The notes: generated from the letters alone by a model not told the origin. Counted from the stretch's first letter, positions 1 through 10,852 are shown. The stretch: DNA of 64,000 nt from CAVTLG01 sp963802635 (GCA_963802635.1 CAWDJJ010000001.1:2542001-2606000), one strand, 5' to 3'. Numbers and translations are program-made.

Positions 1-671
1 CCAAACAGGACGGCGAGCGAGGTGATGCCATCCACCCGTGCGTGCTGTCCATCAGCCACCCGTGCCGCAGAGCCAATTTCGCGCCCAATGCGTATCCGAA
101 AGAGGGCGACGCCCTCATTGCCCAGAAAACCAACGACGGCTGCTGCCATCACCCACCACACATGGCGCAGGCTTCCGGAATGCGCGAACTTGAGAGCACT
201 TTCGTAGCCAGCGACCAGGGAACTGGCGAAAATGATCAGGACGATGATGACTCCTGCCACGTCTTCTGCCCGGCCATAGCCGTAGGTGTACCGGCGTGTG
301 GCTGCTCGACGAGCGAGAGCGAAGGCAATCCACAGAGGAACAGCCGTAAAGGCATCCGAAAAGTTGTGGATCGTGTCGGCGAGGAGTCCAATGCTCCCAC
401 TCAACAGCACAATGATCAATTGAAAGAGCGCAGTGATTCCAAGCCCCATCAAAGACACTTTCAACGCCCAGATTCCACGAGCATTGCTTTCTAGGGCACG
501 ATCAACGTTGGCTTCGCCATGGCTGTGTCCATGGAGAAAAGGAATGGCTTCCTGCACTTTTCCCCACCAGCCTGAAGCGTGGGGGTGATCATGGTCATGA
601 TCAGACGGGGAAACAGGCTCATGCAATGACCCCTCAGTGTGCTCATGGTGGTGGTCGTGTGGTCTGTTCAT
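1..671 (-). CDS. Cation diffusion facilitator (CDF) metal efflux transporter, C-terminus beyond window
   Basis: The reading frame starts at ATG 671 after an AGAAAGG ribosome site and runs off the left edge, so about 223 N-terminal residues are visible. The N-terminus is His-rich (a cluster starting MNRPHDHHHEH and a later GHSHG), followed by transmembrane segments. The signature around SLMGLGITALFQ and GSIGLLADTIHNFSDA contains the HxxxD metal-site pattern of CDF transporters, and YGYGRAEDVAG matches the conserved loop. CDF proteins export Zn, Co, Cd or related divalent ions by proton antiport across the inner membrane. The ArsR-type repressor gene lies immediately upstream on the same strand, and the two probably form a metal-inducible unit. 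Metal specificity cannot be read from the sequence. Confidence 0.9.
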   Translation of the reverse strand, partial: MNRPHDHHHEHTEGSLHEPVSPSDHDHDHPHASGWWGKVQEAIPFLHGHSHGEANVDRALESNARGIWALKVSLMGLGITALFQLIIVLLSGSIGLLADTIHNFSDAFTAVPLWIAFALARRAATRRYTYGYGRAEDVAGVIIVLIIFASSLVAGYESALKFAHSGSLRHVWWVMAAAVVGFLGNEGVALFRIRIGREIGSAARVADGQHARVDGITSLAVLF

Positions 672-709
672 ACAAACAAAACCTTTCTGAAGGAATGGGT
701 GCCTGGATT

Positions 710-1095
710 TCAAGAAAGCGGAGAGGGATGGTCTGGAAGTCCCAAACGCACATGATTCACATGATGATCTGCCTCGCGAAAGAGGGCAGCGACATGCGCA
801 TCATCCACGGTGTAATACATGCTGGTGCCTTCGCGTCGTGATTTGACCAACCGTCGATCCCGCAAAAAGCGAAGTTGGTGGGAAACGGCTGACTCTGACA
901 CACCCACCAGGATGGCAAGGTCGCGCACACATAACGGGCGATGGGTGAGCGCATAGAGAAGGCGTGCTCGGGTCGGATCGGCGAGGGCTTGAAAGGCTTC
1001 AACAAGAAGCTGCAGAATGTCCTTCGGAAAGAGCCGCTGCCCGTTCTCTCGACGGCCTCTGTATCAATGGGTGTGAGTCCATTATCTTTCCTCAT
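710..1095 (-). pseudogene. ArsR/SmtB-family metal-responsive repressor, apparent frameshift
   Basis: A winged-helix protein of ArsR type: ...FQALADPTRARLLYAL... then VRDLAILVGVSESAVSHQLRFLRDRRLVKSRREG and YYTVDDAHV. These are the dimerisation helix, recognition helix and beta wing of the family, which releases DNA on binding metal. The N-terminal frame from ATG 1095 (MRKDNGLTPIDTEAVERT) and the frame carrying the HTH are offset by one base near 1036-1040, where a GGG run looks one G short. The HTH frame has no ATG, GTG or TTG start of its own before its upstream stop, which supports a real or sequencing frameshift rather than a short gene. It sits between the CDF gene it probably controls and an 18-bp operator palindrome. 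Confidence 0.8.
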
Positions 1096-1131
1096 CGTTT
1101 CCCCCTGTTCTCTTTTGCCAATAAGTATATG

Positions 1132-1149
1132 AGTATCTGCGCAGATACT
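1132..1149. promoter_or_regulatory. Operator-like perfect palindrome upstream of the arsR-CDF unit
   Basis: AGTATCTGCGCAGATACT is a perfect 18-bp palindrome 37 bases upstream of the repressor start codon. ArsR/SmtB/CzrA repressors bind 12-2-12-type inverted repeats overlapping their own promoters, so size and place fit an autoregulatory operator. Confidence 0.7.
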
Positions 1150-1222
1150 AACACAAAGGGGGAGGACCTGTCAATTTTGGGCACCGCGCACTCAGTGCGA
1201 CGCGATGACTGACTCATGCGCG

Positions 1223-1794
1223 TCATCGCTTCTCTGGGTTCACCACATACTTGTAAAAGGTGTCTTTGCTCTTAAATCCAGTCAATTTCATAATATCAGG
1301 CACAGTCATCTCTTTCTTCGCATACAGCTCCTTGGCTCGTTGCACCTTCTTTGGGTCCATGCTCTGGGTCGCCTTTGGCCTGCCTCCGATTCGCCCTCGG
1401 GCACGGGCTGCTTCCAGGCCTGCCTGGGTTCTCTGTCGGATGATATCTCGTTCCATTTCTGCCAGCGCCCCAAAGAGATGGAACGTGAACTTGCCTCCTG
1501 GGCTGGACGTGTCGATACTTTCCGTCAGGCTCAAGAAATTGATCTCGCGTGCCTGCAAGTCCATGACCGTTTCGATGAGATGCTTGAGTGATCTCCCGAG
1601 GCGGTCAGTCGCCAGACCACAATGGTGTCCCCAGGGCGGGCAAACTTGACCATCTCTAAAAACTGGGGCCTCTCATCTTTTGCTCCGCTCATGACGTCGC
1701 GGAACGTTTTTTCACAGTGGGCGCTTGCTAATGCATCTTCTTGCAGCGCGGTGGTTTGTTCCCCTTTTGAGATACGCATGTACCCTATTTTCAT
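1223..1794 (-). pseudogene. tnpR: Tn3-type resolvase / serine recombinase, frameshifted
   Basis: The N-terminus MKIGYMRISKGEQ has the catalytic-serine strand of small serine recombinases (IGYMRIS), followed by MSGAKDERPQFLEM and DTIVVWRLT. The other half continues DRLGRSLKHLIETVMDLQ, then the E-helix GALAEMERDIIRQRTQAGLEAARARG and a C-terminal Hin-type HTH. The halves are one base out of frame near 1610-1617, where one G appears missing in the CTGACC stretch. Start 1794 (MKIGYMRI) matches the family better than the upstream in-frame ATG at 1809. It is divergent from the Tn3 transposase gene, the usual tnpR-tnpA layout, and would have resolved cointegrates at a res site between them. Confidence 0.85.
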
Positions 1795-2149
1795 CAAGAA
1801 CTCCTTCATCCAATACAGTGGTTGTGTTTATCGTACGACAACTCATCACAAAATACAAGCATGTTGACGTTGATTTCCGAAACGGGTTTACCGACGGCAC
1901 TTGAAGGCGAAAAGAAGGGAAAAGCGGGGATGTGTGGAAAGAAGTGAGCCGTCCGGCTAACGTCCGTTTTACGGACGGCTCTTTCCCATTTAGCCATACT
2001 CTTCGTGCTCCATGCTTTCTCACTTCTCTTACAAACAAACATCGTCTCTTGAGGTTTTGCTCCAGTTATGTTGACATTAGTCCTATTTTTCGCTTTTGTT
2101 TGTCATGCAGCCATTACACTGCTATAGTGAACTGAAGGAGGCATTACTC
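1795..2149. other. tnpR-tnpA intergenic region, presumed res site
   Basis: About 350 bases between divergent resolvase and transposase genes, the normal location of the res recombination site and both promoters in Tn3 elements. It holds an inverted repeat (GCCGTCCG near 1948 and CGGACGGC near 1973) containing a smaller competing hairpin (CGTCCG/CGGACG). Individual resolvase subsites were not delimited. Confidence 0.45.
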
Positions 2150-5100
2150 ATGCCTGTTGACTATCTGACTGAGGAACAAGAGCAGCGCTATGGCTGCTAT
2201 GTTGGCGAACCTACCCCTGAGCAACTTGCTTGCTATTTTCACCTGGATGACGAAGACCGTACACTCATTGCCCAGCGTCGTGGAGATCATAACCACTTAG
2301 GCTTCGCACTCCAAATCGGCACGCTGAGATTTCTCGGAACCTTTCTTGTTGATCCGGTGAATATCCCCATCGGGGTCATTACTTATGTGGCTTCCCAGTT
2401 GAGCATCCCTGATCCGCAGTGTATTGTTCGCTACGCTGAACGGCTTCAGACCCAGCAGGATCACGCTCAAGAAATCCGGCACTACTCTGGCTATAAAGAG
2501 TTTTCTCATCGTTGTGGAGGATTTGCTTTGATGCGTTTCCTCTATGCACGCATCTGGATCGGAACGGAACGACCGAGTGTACTCTTTGATCTCGCAACCA
2601 CTCGGCTTCTGGACAAGAAAGTTCTGCTGCCGGGTGTGACGACGCTCACCCGTCTGGTCTCTGCCATTCGAGAGCGAGTTGCAGAACGTTTGTGGCAGCG
2701 CTTAAGCTCGGCAGTTTCTCCCGAACACCGAACGGATCTGGAGGCACTGCTGGCACATGAGGGAACCTCACGAATCACGAACCTCGAACGTCTTCGTCGT
2801 GCTCCTTCCCGTGCGAGTGCGCCAGTCCTGGTTGCCGCCCTGGCTCGCCTCACAGAAGTGCGGCACCTGGACATTGGCCCACGTGATCTCATGAATGTTC
2901 CTGCGTCTCGGATCAAAGCTCTGGCGCAGTATGCAGTGACGACCAAAGCCCAGAACATCGCCAATTTAACCGAACAACGCCGCATAGCGACGCTTGTATC
3001 GTTTGTACGGCAGCTTGCTGTTACAGCACAAGATGATTCGCTTGATGTGCTGGATATGCTTATTCGAGATCTCCTAGCACGTTCTGTCAGCACTGGGAAA
3101 AAAGCCCGATTGCGCACGTTGCGAGATCTGGATGCAGCCGCCTTATCGCTGGCCGAGATTAGTGAGAAAGTTATTACCCCAGCATGGACGGATGAACAGG
3201 TACGAACCTTTCTCACCGAAAAACAGACCAAGATCACCAATGCGGTTGCGACCATCTATGAACTGGCACGTCCAGCCGATGATAACTACTACCAGGAAAT
3301 CGTGGCACGCTATCCTGCGGTGCGTCGCTTTTTTCCAGCGCTTCTCCGCACGGTCTCCTTTGCAAGTAATGAGGCAGGGAAACCGATCCTGAAAGCGCTG
3401 ACGTTTCTCAAAGACCTGGAAGGACAAAAACAACCCGCCATGGAGAGCGCGCCGATGGACGCGATTCCGGGAAGTTGGAAACGACTTGTCGCTCCCCAGG
3501 GCGCGCCTATTGATCGTCGCTACTATACCTTATGTGTGCTGGAACGCCTCCATGAGGCTCTGCGTCGCCATGATGTGTTTGTAGAGGAGAGTAGCCGCTG
3601 GGGCGACCCACGGGCGAAGTTACTCACCGGAGAACCGTGGGAGCGAATCCGACCGACTCTTTGTCAATCATTAGGACGAAAGGCTGAGCCAAAGATGGAA
3701 CTAGATGAACTCGCATGCCGACTTGATGCTGCCTATCGCACGACTGCCGCGAGATTTCCCCAACCAGGCGTTCGTATCGAAAAGATCAAAAACAAAGCTG
3801 GACAGGAATTGGATACCCTCATCCTGACTGGTTTGGATAAGGTTGAGGAACCAGAAAGCCTCCACCTCCTGCGTCATCGCGTGGCCCGACGCCAACCATT
3901 GGTCGATTTGCCAGAACTCCTCTTGGAAATCCAAGCACGCACAGGTTTTGCCTCCGAATTCTCGCATATCAGTGAAGCACGCTCTCGCCTCGATGATCTG
4001 CCAATATCCATCTGTGCTGTCCTCCTTGCGGAAGCCTGCAACATTGGACTGACTCCAATGATCCATAAAGGGATTCCAGCGCTGGAGCGAGATCGGTTGC
4101 TGTATGTGCAGCAGAATTATATTCGGCCAGAGACCCTTTCTCGCGCCAACGCGCGATTGGTAGACTATCAGGCACAGATTCCCCTGGCTGCAGGCATGGG
4201 GTGGTGGGGAAGTCGCAAGCGCCGATGGATTACGCTTTGTCGTCCCATTGAAAACCTTGAATGCTGGTGCCAACCCTAAATATTTTGGGACTGGACGCGG
4301 GATCACACTGGTCAATTATACCAGTGATCAGTTTAGCGGGTTTAAGAATATTGTGGTCACGGGCACGCTCCGTGATTCGTTAGTGGTCCTGGAAGGATTA
4401 CTCAATCAAGAAACAGGACTTCACCCAAAGGAGTTCATGACAGATACTGCTTCTTACTCTGACATTATTTTCGGATTCTTCCACGTGTTGGGCTATCAAT
4501 TCAGTCCCCGGCTGGCCGATGTGGGTGAGTCTCGCTTCTGGCGCATGGATGCGTCGGCTGATTACGGCGTCTTGAATGGTTTGGCACGTCAGACGATCAA
4601 TAAAAACCTGATCGAACAGAACTGGGATGATATCCTGCGGATTGCAGGTTCTCTCAAGTTGGGGACCGTCAATGTCACCGACTTGTTGCGAGCACTTCAA
4701 GGAAATGGGCATCCTTCTACCCTGGCGAAGGCCATTGCAGAACTCGGGCGCATCGCCAAGACTCTCTATTTACTCAACTATATTGATGATCCTGCGTACA
4801 GGCGACGCATCTTGATCCAGTTAAACAAAGGGGAAAGTCGCCATAGCCTAGCACGCGTCACCTATTTCGGACAAAAGGGGGAAGTACGCCAACGGTATCG
4901 CGAGGGGCAAGAAGAACAACTGGGAGCTCTGGGCCTCGTTGTCAATGCAATGGTGCTCTGGAATACCTTGTATATGCATTCGAGCTTTGGAGGAGATGCG
5001 AGGACGAGGGATGAAGATCGTCTCAGAGGATATTGAACGCCTCTCCCCGTTGGGGTATGATCACATCAATTTCTTGGGCCGATACACGTTCTCGCTTTCT

Positions 5101-5211
5101 GATGAAATCCGTCAGGGGGCTTTCCACCCTCTACGCGATTTGGAAGAGAGCGAGCAAGAGGAAGCATCAGAACAGGGTACTGAAACTCATCAAGAAGAAA
5201 CCATCGCATAG
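2150..5211 (+). pseudogene. tnpA: Tn3-family transposase, two frameshifts
   Basis: Starts at ATG 2150 (MPVDYLTEEQEQRYG), with GAAGGAGG as ribosome site. The N-terminal part is the DUF4158-type DNA-binding region. The catalytic DDE domain follows (FGTGRGITLVNYTSDQFSGF, FMTDTASYSDIIFGFFHVLGYQFSPRLADVG), ending with LSPLGYDHINFLGRYTFSLSDEI, the classical Tn3 C-terminus. The protein is broken near 4200 (one extra G in ATGGGGTGG; the correct frame reads GGGEVASADGLRF) and near 4980 (LYMHS to ALEEMRGRG). About 1000 residues in total is normal for the family. As drawn it is inactive unless the indels are assembly errors. Confidence 0.9.
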
Positions 5212-5297
5212 CCTCCACCATTCTTCAATCGCATTTTTGGCTGACAAAATGCCCATGAGCATTCTGCCAGCCATTTTTGTTATATCCCTGAGCCACA

Positions 5298-5774
5298 TCA
5301 TGAGGACGATTTCCTTAGCGTTGTTTTTCGTTCCGTTAATACTCGAGGACCCATTTTGAGCGTGTAATCTCCGAAGCGTTGAAGATGCTCGGTCATGTAG
5401 GCCGACAGGTGCTCAACATCTTCTGACTTGATTGGATAGCCCCGTTGTTCCAATGTTTCTAATGCCTTCGTCAAGTCAGCGACATTTTGGACCATCAGTG
5501 CATTGGCAATGATATCGGTATAGCGGACAAGCTTCTGCATCTCTTCTGGATCGTTTTCGGTCATGAGTCCACCGAGCGCAAAGCGAATCCATTGGCAAAA
5601 CTGATCGTAGCGTTCCGCAATGTTTGTGGTTTTCGTAATTTGCTCACGCATGGGGATATCGGAGATATAGCGCAGCAAAAAGATGGTGCGGATTACCCAT
5701 CCCAATTCCCGAAAAGCTTGATAGAGTCGATTTTTCCGACTCTCGTGGCCTAACTTCCGCAACAAAATGGACGG
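5298..5774 (-). pseudogene. Tn3 transposase C-terminal remnant
   Basis: About 158 residues on the opposite strand: RKNRLYQAFRELGWVIRTIFLLRYISD, NIAERYDQFCQWIRFALGG, MTENDPEEMQKLVRYTDIIANALM and LSAYMTEHLQRFGDYTL. These match the last part of Tn3 transposases but differ in sequence from the neighbouring tnpA, so this is a second, unrelated copy. Its upstream part is missing: it is cut exactly at 5774 by the terminal inverted repeat of the IS1634-type element, and no matching remainder lies on the other side of that IS, so a deletion followed. Confidence 0.85.
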
Positions 5775-7518
5775 TCCCACATTCCGCAGGGTAATTGACA
5801 GAAAAACCAAAATTCGATAAGGTAATCTCAGCACAAAAAGGAGCAGAAAGCAGATGCAACGAGCTGAGGAGTACCACAACGAACGGTTGGATCATTTGGG
5901 CATTGTGGCAGGAGTCTGCCAAGAAATAGGGTTGGCAGACTGGCTGGACGCATTGGCCCCAGGCCAGCAGCGTGCGGTCAGGTATGGAACGGCCACCGTG
6001 GCCATGATCCTCAATGGATTGGGCTTTTCCAATCGCCAATTGTACCTGGTCCCTCAGTTTTTTGAGAACAAACCGGTCGCTCACCTGCTGGGTGCAGGTA
6101 TCACAGCGGATATGATCAATGACGATTGTTTGGGCCGCACGCTTGACTGGCTCTACGAGCACGATGTGACGACCCTGTTTGCGGGAATTGCCCATCAGGC
6201 TCTGAGAGCGCTTTGGGGTCAAAGCCAGCCATGTCCATGTTGATACGACCTCCTTTTCGGTGAATGGGGCCTATCAGCAGGAAACAGAGCCACCAAACGA
6301 GCACGTGATTGCGATCACCCATGGCTACTCTCGGGATCATCGCGAAGATCTCAAAGAGTGGATGCTGGCTCTGGCCACCACCCATGAAGGCGATATTCCG
6401 CTCTTTTTGCAGCCGCTTTCGGGCAACACAAGCGATAAAGAAAGCATGGTCAAGGTGATTGCCGATCTGCATGCGCAATTGCGGCAGAAGGAACCGGATG
6501 AGAAACCCATCTACGTGGCCGACAGCGGTCTGTACAGCGCTCAGAATATGCTCACGCTCAATCAGGCCAAGCTTCGGTGGGTGAGCCGTGTCCCCGAAAC
6601 CAGCACAGAGGCCAAAGCTGCCGTGATCCAACCAGAGGATGCCTGGCAAACGAGTGCCGATGGGAAGCGTCACCTGATCGTGCTGCACAAAGAGTTGACT
6701 CAGGGACACGAACGCTGGATCGTGGTCCGAAGCGCTGATGGGGTGGCGCGAGCGTTGCACACGGCTCGCAAGCAGGCCGACAAACAGCCGGAGAGCTGGA
6801 CGAAGAAGCTGTGGCATGTGAGCACCAAGGCGTTTGCCTGCCAGGAAGATGCGCAGGCTGCCTGGCAACAAAGCCTCAAAGGGCTTCCTGAGTGGTTGGA
6901 CGTCTCGATGGTACTCAAGAGTCAAGACGTCTTTGAAGGACGGGGCCGCCCGGCTCGTGATGCCAAACCGAGCGCACAATGCTGGAGTGTCACCTCCACC
7001 ATCGTTCTCAATGAAAGCAAACTGCTGGCGTATGCGCAGCGCAAAGCCTGCTTTGTCATCGCCACCAATGTGATGGAGGAGACAGAAGTATCCAATGAGG
7101 AGCTGATCAGCTTGTATCCGGAGCAGGGGAGTGTGGAACGAGGTTTTCGTTTTCTCAAAGATCCGCTGTTTCTGGCCTCCTCGGTCTTTGTGAAAAAAAC
7201 GGAGCGCATCGTGGCCCTGAGCTTGATCATGGTGCTTGCGCTGCTGGTCTATCGGCTGGCAGAGCATCGGTTGCGCCAACAACTGGCCGCCACTGAGCAA
7301 ACGATCCCCAATCAAGTCAACAAGCCGACCGCTCGACCAACGATGCGTTGGGTCTTTCAATGCTTTGAGGGCATTGAATTGTTGCAGATCCGCACGGGAA
7401 CCCGCACAGAGTCTGTTGTTCTTCGCTTGCAGCCGCTGCATCGCAAGATCCTTTCGTTCCTCGGGCCAACCTCCCAACAATTCTATTTTTTTTCCGATTG
7501 AAACTGCGGAATGTGGGA
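5775..7518 (+). mobile_element. IS1634-type insertion sequence
   Basis: A 1744-bp element bounded by perfect 15-bp inverted repeats, TCCCACATTCCGCAG at the left and its complement at 7504-7518. It carries one transposase gene. No direct target duplication is evident: the left flank is a Tn3 remnant and the right flank an unrelated gene. Confidence 0.85.
5854..7501 (+). pseudogene. IS1634-family transposase, one frameshift
   Basis: The N-terminal part (MQRAEEYHNERLDHLGIVAGVCQEIGL...) and main part (VNGAYQQETEPPNEHV, ITHGYSRDHREDLKEW, PLSGNTSDKESM, ADSGLYSAQNM, YPEQGSVERGFRFLKDP) are those of IS1634/IS4-group DDE transposases. The catalytic Glu lies in the SVERGFRFLKDP segment. The parts are one base out of frame near 6222, where CTTTGGGG should be CTTGGGG; the continuous frame reads ALGVKASHVHVDTTSFSVNG. 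The gene ends FYFFSD just before the right inverted repeat, as usual for the family. Confidence 0.9.
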
Positions 7519-7550
7519 TCTGTAGTATTTTTAATAAAATTGAGGTGGGG

Positions 7551-8270
7551 ATGAAACTGTTAGCAGCTCCTGGTAGCCAGGACATGATAAATGCTATTGA
7601 ACATCCTATCGTTCATAAAATAGTGGATATTATGCTATCCCAAATAAAAGACCAAATATTTTTTAGAAATGTTGCTCTCTTCCTTAAAGATCATGATAGA
7701 AACACCGCACTAGGTTTTATAGAAAAGCTAGATGCATTACGCCGACATGGACAAATTCGCCCAAATGCAGAGGGACTTTTTGTTTCTCCACCGTATGTAG
7801 ATGAGCTTGTTACTACGTTAGAAGAATTGTATGCTCAAGCACAAAGCAAAATAAACTTTCAGCGTGGAGCCATCGTAGAACTATTAGCCCTTAATCTCGT
7901 AGAGTCAAGATGTCAAACAAACGAATGTTTTGGAAATTATCGCTTTATTTATGAGCGAAATTCTCATTCTACTGATCAGATAGACGTGGCTGTTTTTTCT
8001 GAAAGGAAACAACAGATTGAAGCATACACATGCAAAATAAATCCTAACAGCATTAAATCTGAGGATTGTAATAATCTTATAGACTTAGCAAAGGAAGCAA
8101 GGGAGCAAAACTACGGTATATATACAGGAGCAGTTAGCTTTGATAACAGTCAAATAATCAAGCAGAGATTGAGAAGATTTCAAGGAACAGAATCAATTAA
8201 AGCCTATGGTATTAATAATATGAGAGAGCTAGAAACTGATCCTTTCTCCTTCAATAAAATGACCAACTAA
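7551..8270 (+). CDS. Hypothetical protein, possible PD-(D/E)XK nuclease-like fold
   Basis: 239 residues from ATG 7551, preceded by GAGGTGGGG. Not assigned to a named family. Residues about 100-120 form a helix rich in Glu (NFQRGAIVELLALNLVE), followed by a core with IYER near 133, D145 in QIDVAVF, E157 and K162 in IEAYTCK, then a helix. Order and spacing resemble restriction-endonuclease-like folds (Mrr or Hjc type), but the Glu of the E-x-K motif is a Thr here, so activity is uncertain. The gene is clearly more AT-rich than neighbouring elements and lies directly after the right end of the IS1634 element, which may have removed its native upstream region. It could be recently acquired or part of a lost defence locus. 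Confidence 0.5.
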   Translation: MKLLAAPGSQDMINAIEHPIVHKIVDIMLSQIKDQIFFRNVALFLKDHDRNTALGFIEKLDALRRHGQIRPNAEGLFVSPPYVDELVTTLEELYAQAQSKINFQRGAIVELLALNLVESRCQTNECFGNYRFIYERNSHSTDQIDVAVFSERKQQIEAYTCKINPNSIKSEDCNNLIDLAKEAREQNYGIYTGAVSFDNSQIIKQRLRRFQGTESIKAYGINNMRELETDPFSFNKMTN

Positions 8271-8633
8271 AACTATGAGATCTATGGTGGTCCCAAAAGT
8301 CAAGACAGAAAAAGGTCAAAGTTAAGAGAAAACTCAGCAATATCAGGAAAGACCGATTCTTTTTTCTTTGACCACGACTATTTCATACACCCAATGCTCT
8401 CAATGTAATGACACAAGCAAATTACTATTATTAGACAGGATCTCTTCAACATTGAATTTTATATATTGATGTGGTATCTTAGTATAATTGGAGTAAGGAC
8501 AGTTGGGTGATTTGAAGATTGTATTGATCAAAATCACTGAAATCTATATTGTCTTTATTAATTAATAGATTCTCATCACATTTTTTAATAGGAAGAGTGA
8601 CTTACATCACAAAAATGTTAAGAGATGAGATTA
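8271..8633. other. AT-rich intergenic stretch
   Basis: About 360 bases without a convincing gene on either strand. It presumably holds the promoter of the TPR gene; no terminator hairpin or repeat stood out. Confidence 0.5.
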
Positions 8634-8975
8634 ATGGAAAATAAACAGATACGAAGCAGTAAAATCGATTCACAATATGAGACTAAAGAGCAATGGTTAG
8701 AATGCGGAACCGCCTGTTATCAGAACCAACGTTATACAGAAGCTCTTGAAGCTTGCGAACATGCAATTCAAATAGATCCTACTTGCCCAAGAGGATATCA
8801 CGGAAAAGGTCTTATCCTTGCTCGATTAAAGGATTATGGACGAGTCCTAGAGGTCTATGAACAAGCACTTAAGATCGATCCAAATGAAGCTAAAATTTGT
8901 TTTGAGGTAGGAGCACTATTTTTCATTCTTAGAAATTATGAGAAAGCTGGCATCTTTTATAGGAAAGCTATTAAA
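8634..8975 (+). pseudogene. TPR-repeat protein, truncated by an IS
   Basis: About 114 residues starting MENKQIRSSKIDS (an ATG nine bases upstream is also possible). It holds three tetratricopeptide repeats: WLECGTACYQNQRYTEALEACEHAIQIDP, then GYHGKGLILARLKDYGRVLEVYEQALKIDP, then CFEVGALFFILRNYEKAGIFYRKAIKL. TPRs are protein-interaction helices, and nothing shows the partner. The third repeat ends exactly at the left inverted repeat of the following IS (8976), and the frame then reads through IS sequence to a stop at 9066-9068. No continuation is visible beyond the IS. Confidence 0.8.
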
Positions 8976-10600
8976 CTAAGGCATGGTTCAAAACCATGTG
9001 ACACATTTGAACAATCAGGCAGCGAGAACAGAATAACCCAAAGCGGCCAACCAATTCTCCTCGGATGAGGTTGCTCCCGTCCGTTGTAAGGGAGAAAGAC
9101 CCTCATGAAGCCCACGAGGAGCAATCCGGTGATTATGCCAAAGAGCCAACAGAGCGAGCATGCCAGCCGAAAGCGTGCGATGAACGGCCAAATGAGGTCG
9201 GACAATGCTATGCCAATTTTCAACGGCACTACTGGCCCGGACGGCTTGATCCCAGGCAGAGAACAAGGACTGTGCAACCGCTTGCCAAGCTGGCTCAACA
9301 CTCTTTACCAACACGTCGGTGGTGGGACCGAGTATGGTGCGGCGCAACCAAGCCCATGCCAGAAGGCGTACGGCTTGTGGTCCCAATTGCCTGTTTGCCA
9401 TGTGTTGTACTCTCTCCAGCTTGTGAGCAAACAGCAAGGCAGATGGCATGGCAGAACGAAGATGCTTGCAAAGCGATTGGATCTGCAACTGCATAGCAGA
9501 AGACGCCAGCGCTTGAAGTTCATCCAACAAGACCAGAAGCGTTTCGATCTCCTCTTGGCGATGCTCGCTGGTGAGAATGCCTCCTTGCGGATGAGCACTG
9601 AGAACCACCACCTCCAGGAGCGTGTGCAGTTCTTGCATCAGGTAACGAACTCCATCAGCCACATAACGCCTTCGCTCGATGCGTCTTTGGTGTTCAGCCA
9701 CATCGGCTTGGGGTGCCCTTCCACGAAGTTTTTGTCCCAGCTCGAGCCGCCGCGCTTGTCGCTCAATCACCGGCAGTCGCTCCACAGCCTCTTGCAGGGT
9801 CCGATCCAGTCGTCCTTGAACCTTGGAGGCTTCCTGAAAGAGATGCCAAATATCGCGTTGATGGATGCTCAAATAGTCAAGATACCCCAATGCCTCATGG
9901 ATCGCTCCCCCTCCGTCACTCACCAGACACTCGCTTTTGAGTCCTTGCTCCCGCAAATACCAGCACAGCAAAATCCAGCTTTCTCCATCAACAGCGACTG
10001 GTGGCATGGTTGCCCAGACTTACCCACTCTGCACATCAATCAGCACTCTGATACGCTTTTCCACGTTGGCTGCTGTATTGTTCATCCAAAGCCTGGGCAC
10101 GTGCTGTTTCAGTCTGTTGCTGCTTCATCCATCCTTGGGCACGTTGCCCTGCTTCTTTGACAATACCAGCAATCTTTCCCAAGCTGATCTCGATCCCATG
10201 CAGGCTTCTCAGGCTGGATTGAATGCCTCGATAGCTCGCGTGCGTTTCGATCAACATGGTCAGGACCAGCGTGGGAACCGACGTGGTTCGCTTCGTGGGC
10301 AGCACATGCTTTCCCAACGCCTCTTCCAGCGCTTGGCGTCCGGTTGCAGACCAACGGTACAACGTCTGACGAGAGACCTGATGAGCACGGCTCAACTGAC
10401 TGACCAACCCGTGGGTCGGCTGAGCCAACATCTGGCTGATCATGTGGACTCGCTCCTCAACAGTGCTACAATGGATCATGTTTCCTCCCTGAGAACGGTG
10501 ATGTTTTTGACAGTTTCACCATATCTCTCAGGGATTCTTTTCGTCAACTTTACGCGTCAATTGTCACAGTGGTTCACGCTCATTTTGAACCATGCCTTAG
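8976..10600 (-). mobile_element. Unclassified DDE insertion sequence with 18-bp inverted repeats
   Basis: A 1625-bp element bounded by perfect 18-bp inverted repeats, CTAAGGCATGGTTCAAAA at 8976-8993 and its complement at 10583-10600. It disrupts the TPR gene. Flanks TTAAA and CGATA show no target duplication, so one side has been rearranged since insertion. Confidence 0.85.
9015..10479 (-). pseudogene. Transposase with HTH and SAVEN-type DDE domain, frameshift and stop
   Basis: The N-terminal part (MIHCSTVEERVHMISQML...) has a helix-turn-helix, LSRAHQVSRQTLYRWSATGRQAL, then the first acidic position in QALDEQYS. The C-terminal part gives the second (LVSDGGGAIHEAL) and the third in SSAVENWHSIVRPHLAVHRTLSAG, typical of a Ktedonobacteria-style transposase group related to DUF6399. 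Between 10007 and 10060 there is a frameshift (the true frame reads NVEKRIRVLIDVQSG) followed by an in-frame TAA before VWATMPPVAVDG, so the gene has two lesions. Confidence 0.75.
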
Positions 10601-10680
10601 CGATATTGTTGGCGAATAGGCTGGGAGAGAAATGTGAGATACTAGAGAGAAATTGGCAAAGCATGCAGCAAGGGGAACCG

Positions 10681-10852
10681 ATGTCATTACAACCACAGGC
10701 AATACCACCAATACCAGAAGAAACAGCACGTGTGGCACGTGCTGTTTTACCCAAAGGAAATACCTTTATCCATATGCGAGATGAATTTGGGACATTTTTT
10801 CGAGATGAGGACTTTCTTGACTTATTTTCCGAAAAAGGCCAGCCAGCAGAAT
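10681..10852 (+). pseudogene. IS1182-family transposase N-terminal stub
   Basis: About 57 residues (MSLQPQAIPPIPEETARVARAVLPKGN...) clearly homologous to the start of the complete IS1182 transposase at 11811 (MSLQREEIGSVPEETARVARASFPKGN). The similarity stops after GQPAE, where the left part of an IS4-type element begins. The rest of this copy is not in the window. Confidence 0.85.

Noticed and set aside
42..494. 150-residue plus-strand open frame over the CDF gene
   Set aside because: Antisense to a clear CDF transporter reading frame that shows metal-site and membrane motifs; no independent support.
1160..5290. Terminal inverted repeats of the Tn3 transposon
   Set aside because: No convincing pair of about 38-bp repeats was found flanking tnpR and tnpA, so element ends are not reported.
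6116..7585. 489-residue minus-strand open frame over the IS1634-type transposase
   Set aside because: Complement of a recognisable transposase; long antisense frames arise from its GC-rich codon use.
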